Of a stretch of DNA of 64,000 nucleotides, positions 10,227 through 22,468 are shown piece by piece. The translations under genes and the position numbers were made by a program. The notes under the pieces were generated by a model. It ran no database searches. It saw only the letters and a program-made list of their open reading frames with translations, and had not been told where the DNA came from. The DNA comes from Escallonia rubra (taxonomy: Eukaryota; Streptophyta; Magnoliopsida; Escalloniales; Escalloniaceae), in assembly GCA_033065855.1 (NCBI GenBank), contig JAVXUO010002322.1:322501-386500 (forward strand), read 5' to 3'. The number at the start of each line of letters is the position of its first letter. The stretch's first letter is position 1.

Positions 10227-13200
10227 TCAACTTGTGAGTTCTTCCATTAAGCCCTGATAAACAAAAAATAGCAAGAATATATTAGATCTCGTTCGAATAG
10301 TTGAGCACCTTTGGCTTTTCAAAGAGGTGAACCACCTGTGAGATATAAGGCTCAGCATCTGTTCGCCTAAGAAAGAGAATCGCGTGGCGAGCAAGGTTGG
10401 TGAACTGATTGGAGAGCGCAACGTTGCCTATTTCATCAAGGACCCTGACCTTGATGTAGGGATCTTTGGGTGGCACCATATCCTGGCAGACACATCGGAA
10501 GCAAAACAGTTGGGGATTTTGGAAACTTTGCCATGTTGACATTTGAGAAACCAATATGTAACTATTTCACTGCAGATGATTATTCATTTCATGAATGTAG
10601 AAAGTGTATGAGCTGTTATGATTAATTATTCAAAGCAATAGGTGATTGTTACACACCCCCAACTTACCCAATAAAGCCTAAACCTCGAACTTGCTTCACA
10701 ATTCCGAGTTCTTGAGACACTTATAGTTCCTACTCTAACATAGAAATGAACCCATCTCTCTTTAAGCAACCTACTGGTTGGCACTCAACTGATGCTTCAT
10801 TTAACTTCCAAAGTTGACAAGAAATTACAACTACAGTAGTAGACGTCAAAAAATATGTAAAAATGGTAACACAAGTTGTGATTTACAAATCCAACTTCAC
10901 TGATTAGCTGCAGTCTCCAAAAAATTGGACTTCCTAAATCTGTAAAAACTTTTTGTAAAATCCTCAATTTGCTAATAGGTGAGAAATATCTTTTATAAAA
11001 CTGAATGTATTCTCAAACTGGTCATCTCGTCATCACACAGGATCAGGAGAAGACGCAAGTAAAACTACTCTCAAGATATGCTGTGGTCATTATGCTGTAT
11101 AGCGGCATAGTGTGGGATGATATGGCCTACTCCTACAGAAGTTTCAAGCAATATTTTTACCTTCACCGATCGCAACATTTCTATCACACAACAGTTAAGA
11201 ACTCAACAGGATTATGCAGAACTAATCCTCAGATCGACTAGATGCTATTGTCCGCAACCATGTTAGTTCACTGGACCTCCCACTAAGTTTCTCCATCGGA
11301 ACAGTGTTAGTTCAAGACTATTGTTTTCTATGATCTCCTAAGTCTTCGCAAGTGCGATTCAAATGAGAAGAGCAAGAGAGTACCACAGTTAACCCAAGAT
11401 CCAAATCTGCAATATATGATTGTAACGTGGCAGAATGATTCTTAAAATAGTCTTTCTCCGCATCGCTGAGTTTATTTGCAATATCTTCAGGGAGCACATT
11501 CTCAACCACCCATCTCAAACTTCGAATAACCTCTGCTCGATTGTACCTATCAAGTAAATAAAAAACAAAAGATAGATGCTGCTGAAGATGATGGTTTCCA
11601 GAAGAAACAAGAAAATAAAAAGTGGATAACTTTATTCAGGAAAGAATGGTGCAGAAGATGAAGGGTAAATTACACATAGGCCATAAGACAACGCTTATTT
11701 CGAACTAATGAAAGGTGGTGAACGAGTGCCCCATAGTGATCAGAATTTCTAACTGGCTTGTCGTCTGGCCCTTTTACTTCTTGTACTTTCCTGTCATTAA
11801 TAAAGGTGCAATGAGCGGAAAGCAAACTGTCAGCACTCAGCGCACACAATCATTCGAATGACAAACTGCAAAACTGGACATTAAACAAGATAACTAATTG
11901 GAAACTATAGTCCAGCAGGTCTTATATGGCATGCCTATAAGTAGGACTAACAGCACAACAAGATTCCACACATGTGTACATAACCCACAAGTTGCTGAAA
12001 GCAATGACTGGGATTAAGAGTGTGTTAAACCGTGAAGTGTAGAACAGAAGTTGAAGCTAGAAGAAGTAATTCAAAGAGAACGCATAGTCCAGGCAACTAC
12101 AAATTAATACGTTGACATGGTTTACATGTATAAAAGCCAAGCAAGTTACAATGTTATGGATGTGAACAAGCCAAGAAAAGCACGATATGTCTGACTCATC
12201 GGAAACCGAGCTCGTGTAAAAGCCAATCACACATGCTCAACTTAGGCTTGGGAAGGACATCTAAGGCTTAGGCTAGTCTTAAAACATTCAGATCAGCTAT
12301 AAACAACATGACTGACCTTTCTGACATTTTGAACATTATTTAAGTAAAGAAAATGGTGTCTCAGCATTGTTCACGGTTACCATACTACTATAACCAAATC
12401 TTTAATCAAATAGCAGGAGATCAGAGATTATATGCCATATTTGGGCCTCCAGTTGGGGGCTGGTTTCAAGTCCAAAGTCATCTGGAATTCGGTTGTGGAG
12501 AGTCTCGAGCAGATTAGCGGGGTGGAAAAACCAGAGCCTGTTATTAGGGAGGGTGACTCGATCTTATAAATAGTAGCGTCTTTAGTTTACCCGTATACTT
12601 CATGTCCATCCTTCCCTCCAGACTTTACTTGTTCTTAGACTTGATAATCAGGAAAGGTTTATTGTGGAGAGGGAGTGATGTGACCTCAAAATTTGGTGAG
12701 GTAGAAGGAGGTGCCTCAACCATACAGGTTGGGGGTTTAGGGATGAAAATTCTCTTGGTGCAATTAGTGAGGCCCTACTGGGGAAGTGGTTGTAGAGGTA
12801 TTCCAAGGAAACTAGTTTGCTGTGGGGGAAGTAGTTGACGGCAGAGTTCGGGCAGAGGGATGGATGTGTAGGACAACCCAGGGGATGTGGAAGTAAATTG
12901 CTAGTGACTCGAAAAGGTTTACTAGTAAGACTTGCATTATTTTGGCAATGGGAACGATACTTGGTGCGGAGATACTTGCATTGTTTTGGCAATGGGAACG
13001 ATGCTTGGCAACGTGATTCTCTTATTTCATATCATGGGGAGGCATCGGTGGCTGGTCGGGTGTGAAGTCCGAAATTATCATATTGGGACTTGGGTGTGGA
13101 GTCCGACGTTTTCATATTGGGAGTTGGGATCGGTTCGGGAGTTGTTTCAGTTGCTGTATGAGGGTTATGGCACCTAGTGAAGCTGAAGACACACTAATAT

Positions 13201-15269
13201 GGGTGGCCGTAGTGGTGTATTCATTTTGAGATCTTTTCATACTACTCTCGCAGTGGCACTGGCAATAAGTTTCCTTGTAAAAGCATTTGGAGGGTATGAG
13301 CTCCACCAGGGGTTGCCTTCTTTGCATGTCAGCGGTGAGAGGGGTTATCTTACACTGTGAGGATCCCAGAAAGAGGAGGATTATGTTAGTCGTTTGTTGT
13401 TACATATGTAAGGGAGATGGGAGACTGTAGATCATTTACTTCTCTAATGTGATGTGGCCCACGACCAATGGAGTTCGCTATTCTCCCTACTTATAACATT
13501 CGGTGGGTCATTTCCAACTTGGGTCTGCAGGTATTTTTTGGTGTTAGAGAGGTGTGAGAGTTCTTCACGACATGAGGAGCAGATAGGCTTTGGCTACATT
13601 GTGCCTGAGCTGAGGCAACTGGAGGGAACGCAATAGCAGATGTTTTGTGCATGAAGAAAGTGCGGCACAGCAGATCAGGCAGCTAGTTTTGGGCATGCTT
13701 TTTTTTTCTGCCTCCAGGAGTTGTTCCTGCCATCAGCTGAGAGCTTTTGGCGATTCATTGGTGAGTTCAGCTTGGAAGCGCAACTATAGTTCAATTTCAA
13801 GCTCCTCCTTTTTTCTTTTTGCATTTTTGTTAGTATAAAGGATGTCTTCTATCTGTTGAGTCTTTTCGTTTGTTTTTTCATTTTTTCCTTGATAGTAAAG
13901 TTACTTACCAAGAAAATATATCATGTTCAAACTCGACCTACAAATTCGATCAATGAGGACCACTGAGATGGTCACAAAATGCCCTTAGCTGCATGGCTAT
14001 TCCTATGCCTCACAATTTCCTTTCAGACTACTCGTGAGACAGCATAAAGCAGCTTTTCCATTCAACTAGAGCTTTACAATGAGGTTAGACCTTTACCTCG
14101 TGCTTTGGTCATCAATATAAGGGATTATTGAGTCCAATAAGAGTCAAACTAGGAATGTTAGTTTGCTTTGGAATCTCCCCCTTCTTGCTGCTTAAATAGC
14201 AGCAAATTTCAATATGTTAACATTTCCGTGAACTTACTCCGGATGGAATGAGTTATAACCAGAAACGCACTAAGCACGGATTAAGTACTTTTGGAAAAAC
14301 AATATAAAGTAAAGGTGTTACAAGAGGCACAATCCCATCACAATGTACAAGAGCACTGTAATCATGCCGAATTCCTGCTATGTGATCCCAGAGTTTCGAT
14401 TTTCGAACAAACAGTCTCTCACTTGTCAGGTGAATTGCTAGTTCGCAACAATGTTATGTGGAACTTAAAGGCAGATGCACTTCTGAAAATAATGCTTAAC
14501 AGGAAAAGTCTCATAACGAGCTAGATTACACTCTTCGGACTGCACTATAATTCCTAACATGAGAAAATGATTGTAGGATCATCCACTTGAACATATGATG
14601 GAAGTACCTTGGGACTATGGACATGACTATGCAAGCTCAGTCATTTAAAAATGAAGAAGGTCACCTCATGCTAATGAGATATGTCTACCAAAAAAAAGTG
14701 ATAAACCTAAGCGAAGGTGACAAACCAACAACATTTTATAAGTCCACTTTGAACCGTTGATTATCAATAACATAAAAGAAAAGGAAGTTCAAATGTAGGC
14801 TTGTAGCAGGGGAAGATAAAACCAATAATGACCATAAAAGAGCAACACCATAAATAAGGGTTCAAAAAAGTGTGCAGAAATAATTAGAAAAGAGGATTAC
14901 CTGAACAAGGATTCGAGATGGCTTAGATGACCATTACATTCTTCAATTACTTGGTTGAATAAGTCTTGCTGGATCAACATAGAAACCAGTGAAAAGTCAG
15001 ATCATAGATTTGACACCAGACTCCAGAGTAAGACCATGGCAGGGCCAACTACCCAACACAAATGACAAACCCTTGACAAGGGCTAGTAAGTTTAGTTTCA
15101 ATGGCATTGAACATGCGATATATCATATACGCGTGCAGTGCGCACTTAAGACCAATTAAGAACAGAATGTATAACTCGACGAGGAAACAATTACATTGTA
15201 AGCGACAAGTTGGCCAGGTTCGCTGCTGGAGAATTCCTTAACTAGCTGGCTTGCCTTGTTCCCGTACAT
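10227..15269 (-). CDS. PSF1: GINS complex subunit PSF1 (6 exons)
   Basis: PSF1 is a subunit of the GINS tetramer, which joins Cdc45 and MCM2-7 in the replicative helicase in the nucleus. Six exons join to 198 aa: 15195-15269, 14901-14968, 11674-11790, 11384-11546, 10336-10482 and 10227-10253. All junctions are GT-AG and in phase. The start MYGNKASQLVKEF and the central block HYGALVHHLSLVRNKRCL are typical of the family, as are AEKDYFKNHSATLQSYI and the C-terminal block MVPPKDPYIKVRVLDEIG. The protein ends in GLMEELTS, encoded by a 27-bp last exon. The length fits plant PSF1 (about 200 aa). Intron 2 (11791-14900) is 3.1 kb because it hosts a decayed LINE. A (TG)n tract lies about 225 bp upstream of the ATG. 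Confidence 0.95.
12470..13870 (+). mobile_element. Decayed LINE remnant in PSF1 intron 2
   Basis: Read on the plus strand in shifting frames, the segment resembles the C-terminal half of a plant LINE ORF2. Around 12475-12800 are scraps like WNSVVESLEQIS, a run at 12602-12660 (MSILPSRLYLFLDLIIRK) and GGLGMKIL, which match the post-RT region. Around 13270-13480 are FPCKSIWR, APPGVAFFA and a DVAHDQWSSLFSL-like scrap, which match the zf-RVT region. It carries many stops and frameshifts and is dead. No TSD was found. It lies antisense to PSF1. Confidence 0.75.
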
Positions 15270-15488
15270 GTCTAACTTTTCAGCGGGCCGCTGCAGAAAA
15301 ACATAGAGGCATTTTGTCAAACACTTGAACTGCGCGAACCTAAAACCACCTAATCTATTGGAACTTTCAGTAATACCCTCTTCTACACACTTGCAATGGA
15401 AACTGTATATGCAGAGTATGACTTTCTTTCAACAGAAAACGAATCACGAATCCACGGGTTGGAGATTGGTATATAAAGATATGAGTAT

Positions 15489-15493
<5 letters not shown>

Positions 15494-15528
<35 letters not shown>
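15494..15528. repeat. (TG)n microsatellite
   Basis: About 17 uninterrupted TG units. It sits about 225 bp upstream of the PSF1 start codon, reading (CA)n on the gene's own strand. Confidence 0.97.
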
Positions 15529-15531
<3 letters not shown>

Positions 15532-16106
15532 AATAAGATATGAATTGCAAATACCTAGGGTTGGCTGTGATGGAAGACGAGATTTGGAGCATGAAGATGG
15601 AGCAAATACCTACTGTGATTTCCAATTTTGAAAGGTTTTGAGCTTTTAGTCTACCAAAAATGATTTTGGGTATTTTTGGCGGGAAATTGCGAATTAGTAG
15701 GACGCGTTTGGCTTTTATGAGAAATGGATGGGATAAAAACGAAAAAGGAAGCCGGAAATAGAAAACACTCGAAATGCGTCCTAAATTCATATTGAAACTT
15801 TTATAAAGTCTTTCAATTTGTTATTAAGACTAGCCCCCGAAGTATTTTCGAAATTCTTATATAAGAATTCATCTTTTAAAAATTTTGGTACTGATCGTGA
15901 TCATTATTTGATTATGCTCTCGCACTTTTTAGCATGACCACAGTTTTAAATATCGTACCAAATAACATATTGATCTTTTAACACAATGAGACATACCAAT
16001 ACCAATAATATTTTGATATCATTTTAAATTTTACAATTGAAGTATATCTAAACCCAAGAATAAGTTCATTAGTTTCCACTTAAAACCTGCACCCATGAAA
16101 AAAAAA

Positions 16107-17191
16107 GGGCAAACTACGCCTAGAACTTCTGATCTTTATCATAATTACACTCAGCGTCTATTAATTATTATTATTACACTTCGCTCCCTGTTGTTTGTCA
16201 TCGTGTTACATGGCACCCACTTCTGTTAAGAAAACGTCAAAAAAAGTTACGGTGCCATATATTTCTTATGATATACCCTAAATATCTTTGGGCAAATTAC
16301 ATCTAGAACTCCTAAACTTTACCATAATTACACTCAGTACCTATTAACTATTTTTATTCAAGTGAATTACACTTTTTTCTTACTAACAGGTCAATATTTA
16401 GCAATCGCCTTGTGGTTGTGGTGATTCAACCCTAGACCCCCACCCACCACCGCTACATCTATCATTTCCTCTCCTTTCATCGGCGTTGCCACACCATCGA
16501 TCCTCCGCCCACCACCACTACATCTATCCACTACGCACCACTATTGGATCAAGTTACTACCACACCCACTGATCCCCCGCCCATCACTAACACATCTATG
16601 CACCAAGCACCACTGTTGGGGTCAAGTCGCCGCCAGACCACCAATCCCCCACCCACCATAGATGTACCCTAGATTCAAACCCAAGACCACCAGCTTCCTC
16701 TCTCCACCAAGCACCAATGTCTGTCGTTGATACGACCGTTTCACTACCGCCACTGCCATCGTTGACCAAGATTACTCAGTCGATAAAAACCCACATGTCT
16801 ATACATGCCCATTTGGATCTAAGTTTTTGGTGATCGTTGTGATTGTGATGAAGGTCAGCGGTAGTCAGTTTCTTTTAGGCAGTGGTGTGGATCAGCAACG
16901 TGGGTTTGTTTTTTATGGTAATAGAAGGGCAGTGGAGGTTGTGGGGTGATCTAGTCAGTTTAGAGGCGATGTACTGGTCAGATATTGATTAAGTGTAATT
17001 ACGATAAATCTCAGGAGTTCTAAGTGTAATTCGTTCTTTATTGTTTTATGAGGGGTATTATTGTCTTTTTGTAGATTCTGATAACTTTGTCGATTGAAAA
17101 GCTAAAAAGTGTAGTTCAGTATAATAAAAATAGTTAGTAGGCGTTGAGTGTAATTATGATAAAACTCGGGAATTTTAGGTGTAATTTGCCC
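16107..17191. mobile_element. Non-autonomous Mutator-like element with double TIRs
   Basis: The outer ends are long inverted repeats of about 75 bp: gggcaaactacgcctagaac at the left and gggcaaattacacctaaaat read from the right. The 9-bp flanks are aaaaaaaaa and aaaaagaaa (8 of 9 match). A second copy of the left end starts at 16290 (gggcaaattacatctagaac), and a matching inverted copy ends near 17035, so the TIRs are concentric. The interior (16430-16980) is rich in cca/acc triplets and has no long frame. Confidence 0.8.
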
Positions 17192-17833
17192 AAAAAGAAA
17201 GTCAGCTACGTGAAATGTCAATATTATCAACTTTTCTTAGGATGTTATCAAATTAAAATTGTAATCAAAAAAGAAAAGGGAACGAATATCTATAAACATA
17301 AAAAACAAAAATAAAAAACTAGTTGGGTCACATTTATGTCAATACGTGAATAGTTAAAATGGTGATTGTCGTCAACATCCCAAATATCCACCATTTTGGC
17401 GGCAACTACCCAAGCAACTTATTTCCATCAATGATTCTTTTTCTCCAACCACCTCGATCTATCGCAGCCTCATCAGCATCATTACCACCATCGTTGTGAT
17501 TATCCTTTGTTTATTTATTGTCTATCCGATGGCCGGAAATCGTATCTAGAATAACATGTCCAGAACGAACACACATTTGGGCCGCCCAACTAACCACTTC
17601 CATCGATTCGTAACTCACACCATCTCTGATTCTCTTTTTTTCCCTTCTCGCGTCGTTCTTAACTCCGCCCTTGAATTTGTTACATCATATGTCTATCGAT
17701 CACAATTCTAATTGTGTTTGCATAGGCATTATTTGTGTGTTAAATTTAGTAGTTAGGTGGTTCAACTAAGACTATTCGCAATTTAGCATCTTTTTTTCCT
17801 TTTGGAGTGTACGTTACCATCTAGAGATATTGT

Positions 17834-17848
17834 GGGGGGGGGGGGGGG
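17834..17848. repeat. Poly-G run (15)
   Basis: Fifteen consecutive G in AT-rich DNA. No function is implied; the exact length may be affected by sequencing. Confidence 0.8.
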
Positions 17849-18250
17849 CTAAATATTTCACATTTTGATGAGGTAAAGCCATCCAGTTAGACACATAAAG
17901 AAATCGTGTTTTTTGACAAAAATCAAAGCAAAATTGTATCATGATTATATGACAAATGAAGTCAAAAATGAAAGAAGACAAATTTTCCTAGTCAAACGAG
18001 GGTGATACTCCCATTCAATTGTACGTGGTTTTTTTATAACGGAGTCAAACCATAACGTGTGATTTTTTGCACTTTCTCCTTAATAGTTGGTAGGAGATCC
18101 CAGTGAGAAGTAAGCAACTGACAAAGAAATATTTTTTAGGCTAACTTGATCGCGGGAGACTAGTTTTTTTTTAACATTTATCAACTTTCTATTTGTCAGG
18201 ACAGCAAGAGCGAGTCACATTAATAGAAAAGGACTAGTCCAGGGTATATA

Positions 18251-18267
18251 AGGCTTTAGACGATCAA
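18251..18267. repeat. LINE target-site duplication, left copy
   Basis: The 17-bp sequence aggctttagacgatcaa is repeated exactly at 20059-20075 on the other side of the LINE. Confidence 0.95.
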
Positions 18268-18960
18268 TTTTCCTGACTTGTTTGGGATCCAAGCTATTAT
18301 GTCTTGGTTTTGGGAAGGTGAAATCTTTATTCTTTTGATAGCATCAGCAGTATGGGCATCAAACAGGCTATCGATCAGGGATGTGTTCCAAAGACGGGAG
18401 GCAGGAAGAAATAGATCGCACACTAAATTATGCTCAGAGGTTCGGTGGTTTGGACTTGCTGGAGAAAAACCACCTGAGTTCGGGATCCAAGGGTCATCCC
18501 AAATGTTGATGGACCGACCATTTCCAATAATGTAGCCAAAACCTTTGCTGATAATGAGTTGGCTCTTGCAAATTCCTTTCCAAAGCCACGAGGAAGTCTT
18601 TTTTGGAATGTGGTTGAGAAATTGGCAACCTCTCAGGTATTTTGACATCACTAACTGAACCCAAGGCTGGCTAGGATTGGTCATAATATTCCATCCGAGT
18701 TTAGAAATCAGAGCTAAATTGAGGTCGTGCATCCTTTTGAAACCCATTCCACCCCGAGATTTTGGTATGCAAATAGTGTCCCAGGCTTTTGGGTGGAAAT
18801 GATGCTGCCCTCCTTGTTTGAAACCCCACCAGAATCTCCTGATGATTCTGTCCAAAAGGTCACAGATTTGCTTCGGCAGGAGGAATGTCGACATGGTATA
18901 TGTAGGGATGGCCATCGCAATAGATTTTATGAGAGTACCTCTTCCAGCCATATATAGCAC
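18268..18960 (-). pseudogene. LINE ORF2 fragment, post-RT region (inverted part)
   Basis: An open minus-strand frame of about 230 codons begins VLYMAGRGTLIKSIAMAIPT and includes IIRRFWWG, SRGGMGFKRMHDLNLALISK and SINIWDDPWIP, which are typical of plant LINE ORF2 after the reverse-transcriptase core. It ends at SGK next to the left target duplication. The RT catalytic core (YADD-type) is absent because the element is truncated. It is not a host gene. Confidence 0.93.
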
Positions 18961-20003
18961 TTTAGTCTACAAAATCGGCATACTTGGTGGCAAATGAGCA
19001 TAGATTTCCCAGCAACGTCATCTTCCTCTAAACCTTTTGGAAAAATCTGTGGGGAGCAAAAATCCTTGAAAGGCACAAGATTCTTATCTGGAGAATAGCG
19101 TGGAATATTCTCCCTCTCAAACAAATGCTGGCTAAGTTTATTCCAGGGATAGACACCACCTGCCCTCTTTGCGAATCAATGCCGGAAAACTCGACCCATC
19201 TCTTCACCAAATGCAGTGTCACAAGACTCTTATGGATGATGTCGAACTTTGGCTGCCGTCCTCCTCCTTCTTCTGAGGATAATCATTTATGGTGGCTGAA
19301 TTATATGCTAAAACCCCCTCTACCATCCTTGGAAGACCAGCTCAAATATACTCTCAATGCAGCCACCATCTTGGACCTAGTTTGGTTTGCCAGAAACAAA
19401 CTAATCTATGAGCTCAAGACTTTTGACCCTGTCATTTTGGCAAAGAAAATCAACTCGGCAACCCTGTGCTACCTAGATGCTCTAAGCAAACCCAACTTTC
19501 TGAAGCAAGCCTTTACAGTTTGGACACCACCCCCGTTTGGTTGGTCCAAAATAAATTTTGATGCTGCAACTCGTGGATCCCACTCTTGCGCCGCTGTCAT
19601 TTGCCGGAATTCAGAGGGGATATATGATTTCGGTTATACTGAGCTCATCTCCACCGGCGATCCTGAAGTCGCTGAGGCCTCGGCCGCTCTCTTAGCAATC
19701 CGAGTTGCGATCCAATTTCGCAAGTCCTATGTCATGTTCGAAGGCGACGCTCTAGACATCATCAACTCGTTCAAAGGCTCAAGCAAGGATGAACACTGGA
19801 AAACCAAACCGATTTTGGATGAAGCACAAATCTTGATCAAGAGGATTGCTTTCTGGGACTTTTGCCATGTTCACAGAAGTGCTAACTCTAGAGCTCACAT
19901 GCTTGCTGCGGATGCTTATCATTGTAATTTTTTTGACTTTGTTCCCCCTTCTTCCAATCTTTTGTCCTCTTTGGAAGAAGTGTGGAACAGAGATGTAGGT
20001 TGA
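18961..20003 (+). pseudogene. LINE ORF2 C-terminal fragment: zf-RVT and RNase H
   Basis: The forward part reads first as KSAYLVANEH (with a frameshift and one stop near 19032). It then runs open from about 19035 to the stop at 20001-20003. It contains the zf-RVT cysteine cluster (CPLCESMPENSTHLFTKC) and an RNase-H-like domain (KINFDAATRG, VMFEGDALDII, HVHRSANSRAHMLA). The frame from 19125 is 292 codons. The indel and stop near the junction show the copy is inactive. Confidence 0.93.
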
Positions 20004-20058
20004 TCCTTTTGGTTTCTTAATAATATAACATGTTTACCCAAAACAAAACAAAAAAAAA

Positions 20059-20075
20059 AGGCTTTAGACGATCAA
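20059..20075. repeat. LINE target-site duplication, right copy
   Basis: Exact copy of 18251-18267, directly after the A-rich tail of the LINE. Confidence 0.95.
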
Positions 20076-21431
20076 AGTTACCCTTTGACCACGTTTAGCT
20101 GTGGTTTAGGGCGGGGTTAATGATCATCATCATGACAGTGCTGAAATTTTACGACTACTGTGGTTGATTGTGTCTGGAGACTTGCTTTGGGTTGCCGAAT
20201 TCAAAAGTCCAATAATGAGTGGATTATAATGTCTGGAACTCAATTATTGTCATTGACTACCTAAGTCCATTTGGTACGAAATTTTGCAACTTGAAACAAA
20301 GTCTCCATGTCATTGATGTCGCGGGATTTTCTTGCGTGGTTCCCTTTGGTTGCATCTTGCAAGTGGCTGTAATATTGTTTACAGGTTATCTAAACTGTTA
20401 TGATATCCTTGTATAATCTATATATTAGATGCAACATACATGATAATAAAGAAAAAAATATGAATAGAAGAGAATCATTTAGATGAATCTCGAGATTACT
20501 GTCATGTCATTTGAAAAATAGTTACAGATGACCGTGCCGCAGTGCGTACCAATTTTCACAATGAAGTGGTGCGTACTGTTACTTTCTTGATATCTTTTTA
20601 TAAATTTTCATCAATTACCTACATACATACATATACTCATTTATCAGGTACGTATCATTTTTACAGAGAACCTCAGATATCTCAGTCGGTATACAGTTAT
20701 TAGCCGATATAACCTGTACCGACAGACATAATTGGCAGCGAGCGATATTTTAACCGGTATGAAATGTAAAGAGATACGATATCGTTAAAAAGTAAAAGTG
20801 ATAAGTATATGTACGTCATGAATAACTCTGATGTAGAATAAGTAGATCGTTCAAAACGAGTTTGCAAACAAGACGTGAGTCAAGTCGTCAATGGGTCCAT
20901 TTGGTGGCAATAAATGAGATCACGAAGCTGAATTCCCATTCAAACACAGTTGTATAATCCTTTTTTCAATGTGTTCAGCCTAACAGTACGAGCAATTTTT
21001 GCATGACCAAACATAATAATCAATGGGTGGAAAAGGAAAGAAAATGAGAGGAGCCCAAAAGTGTAGATACAGTTGATTGATTAATTAATAGGTTCTCCTT
21101 TATTTGGTGATGGAAAGATCATGAAGAAGGTGAGATGTAACAACGTGGCACACCGATTTTCCATGCCAACTCTCATTCATACTGAATAAAATTGAGACTT
21201 CATTTATAGTAACACTGATGACAAAATGTTGAGTTCTTAATTGGGTCAAACACGACCAAACCAAGTCCCAGATCAGGTCAGTTGTGTCAGACCTGCTAGT
21301 CAAAGTGGACAGGAAGTTTTTTATTGGTTAGTTTATACTTGAGCTTCACGTTCAGCATTTTAGTTTCACAATTATCACTAAATTTATGATATACCTATAC
21401 TTGAGAGACGTTCAGCTATTGAAGTGGGCCT
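20076..21431. other. Spacer between LINE and reverse LTR element
   Basis: AT-rich DNA with short unrelated frames only. No gene, RNA or delimitable repeat was recognised. Confidence 0.5.
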
Positions 21432-21821
21432 TGTTGCTGTTAAAAATATTCTCCGCGTATTTTTTGGAATTCGAGCTTGGACCGATGACCTACAAGACAG
21501 AAAACGAGTGACCGCCGGGTGGGGTTCCCGGCGGAGCTCTCCGATACTTAAGTCAGGGCGCAACTACAGAATAATAACTCTGAAAAAACATGAATTGTGT
21601 AATTGTCCCATATCTAGGGGGTAGACCCCTTTATATAACTGTAGGAGAAGACTCCTAGTAGGACTGGGCTATGGGCCAGATGTATTAAGATCCTCGAGGA
21701 TCACGTCACGAACTTTAAGGACTCTTTTAGAATCCTGATAAAATAAAATTATCAATCTCCCAGTTTGACTGAGATCGCCGGGTGTCCCCCAATTATTGGG
21801 AGTTATATTTATGTTATATCA
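21432..21821 (-). repeat. 3' LTR of the reverse copy
   Basis: Read on the minus strand it starts TGATATAACATAAATATAAC and ends AACAGCAACA, matching the two LTRs of the complete element. A TATA-like TATATAAAG is at about 21632-21640 (minus). Confidence 0.85.
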
Positions 21822-22468
21822 TAAGCCCCCCCACTTTTTTAGCCAAAATGTTTGGCCGAGGAAGTTTATACCTGGTGTCTCGAGACACGCGTTAAATTTG
21901 CAAGGGATTCTCCATCTACTTTGTAGGGGTAATAATATTTTTCTCCTCCATGTATTCGGACCTAAGCTCTTGGGAGCTTAAGCCTTGGAACTTTGCCCAA
22001 GTAGGGTGCTAGAGCTCTAGCTCTTGAGAACTAGGTCTTTAGAATGTCCCTTTAGTAGGCTATTCGGAATCATCTTTGGGAAGACGAATCATGGGATCTC
22101 GAGATCCTTTAAAGGCTGTGCCCGAAGGTATCCTCTCTCGGGAGAGGACACAAAGTTGTGCATGCAAGTTGTTGCATGTGCTAAGTCTTTGAATGTCCCC
22201 TCGAAGGGTCATCTCTTCTTTGGAGGGTGTTCATTTTGTACAAGTGTGTGTTCTTTAGCTCGAGCCGACCACATCTTGCTTGCGTTTTACTTTGTCGCGA
22301 ACTCTTATCATCAGCTAAGAGCTGGCAAAGAAGCCTCGCACTCACGCTTGGCCGGGTTTTGAATTGACAAAGAACGGTAGGGGGATGAAGTCCCACATAA
22401 TGCTTTTGTCGTTTCACGGGTTAGAACTATAGCTAAACCGTTCGGATATAACTCAAGCTCTATCCTAT

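Larger units (their letters stand above)
15529..18250. other. Spacer upstream of PSF1
   Basis: This region holds the PSF1 promoter side, the Mutator-like element at 16107-17191 and a run of 15 G at 17834-17848. The rest is AT-rich with no recognisable gene. Confidence 0.5.
18268..20058 (+). mobile_element. 5'-truncated LINE with twin-priming inversion
   Basis: The insertion is bounded by an exact 17-bp target duplication and ends in an A-rich tail (about 20036-20059). Its 5' part (18268-18960) is inverted and encodes the post-RT segment of ORF2 on the minus strand. The 3' part (18961-20058) is in forward orientation and encodes zf-RVT and RNase H. The inverted part begins right after the left TSD, and the parts abut at 18960/18961. 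In coding order the last codons of the inverted part continue directly into the forward part, so little or nothing was lost at the break. Confidence 0.93.

Noticed and set aside
15383-15790. 135-codon minus frame over the (TG)n tract
   Set aside because: Most of it translates the microsatellite (Thr-His repeats) and PSF1 upstream DNA.
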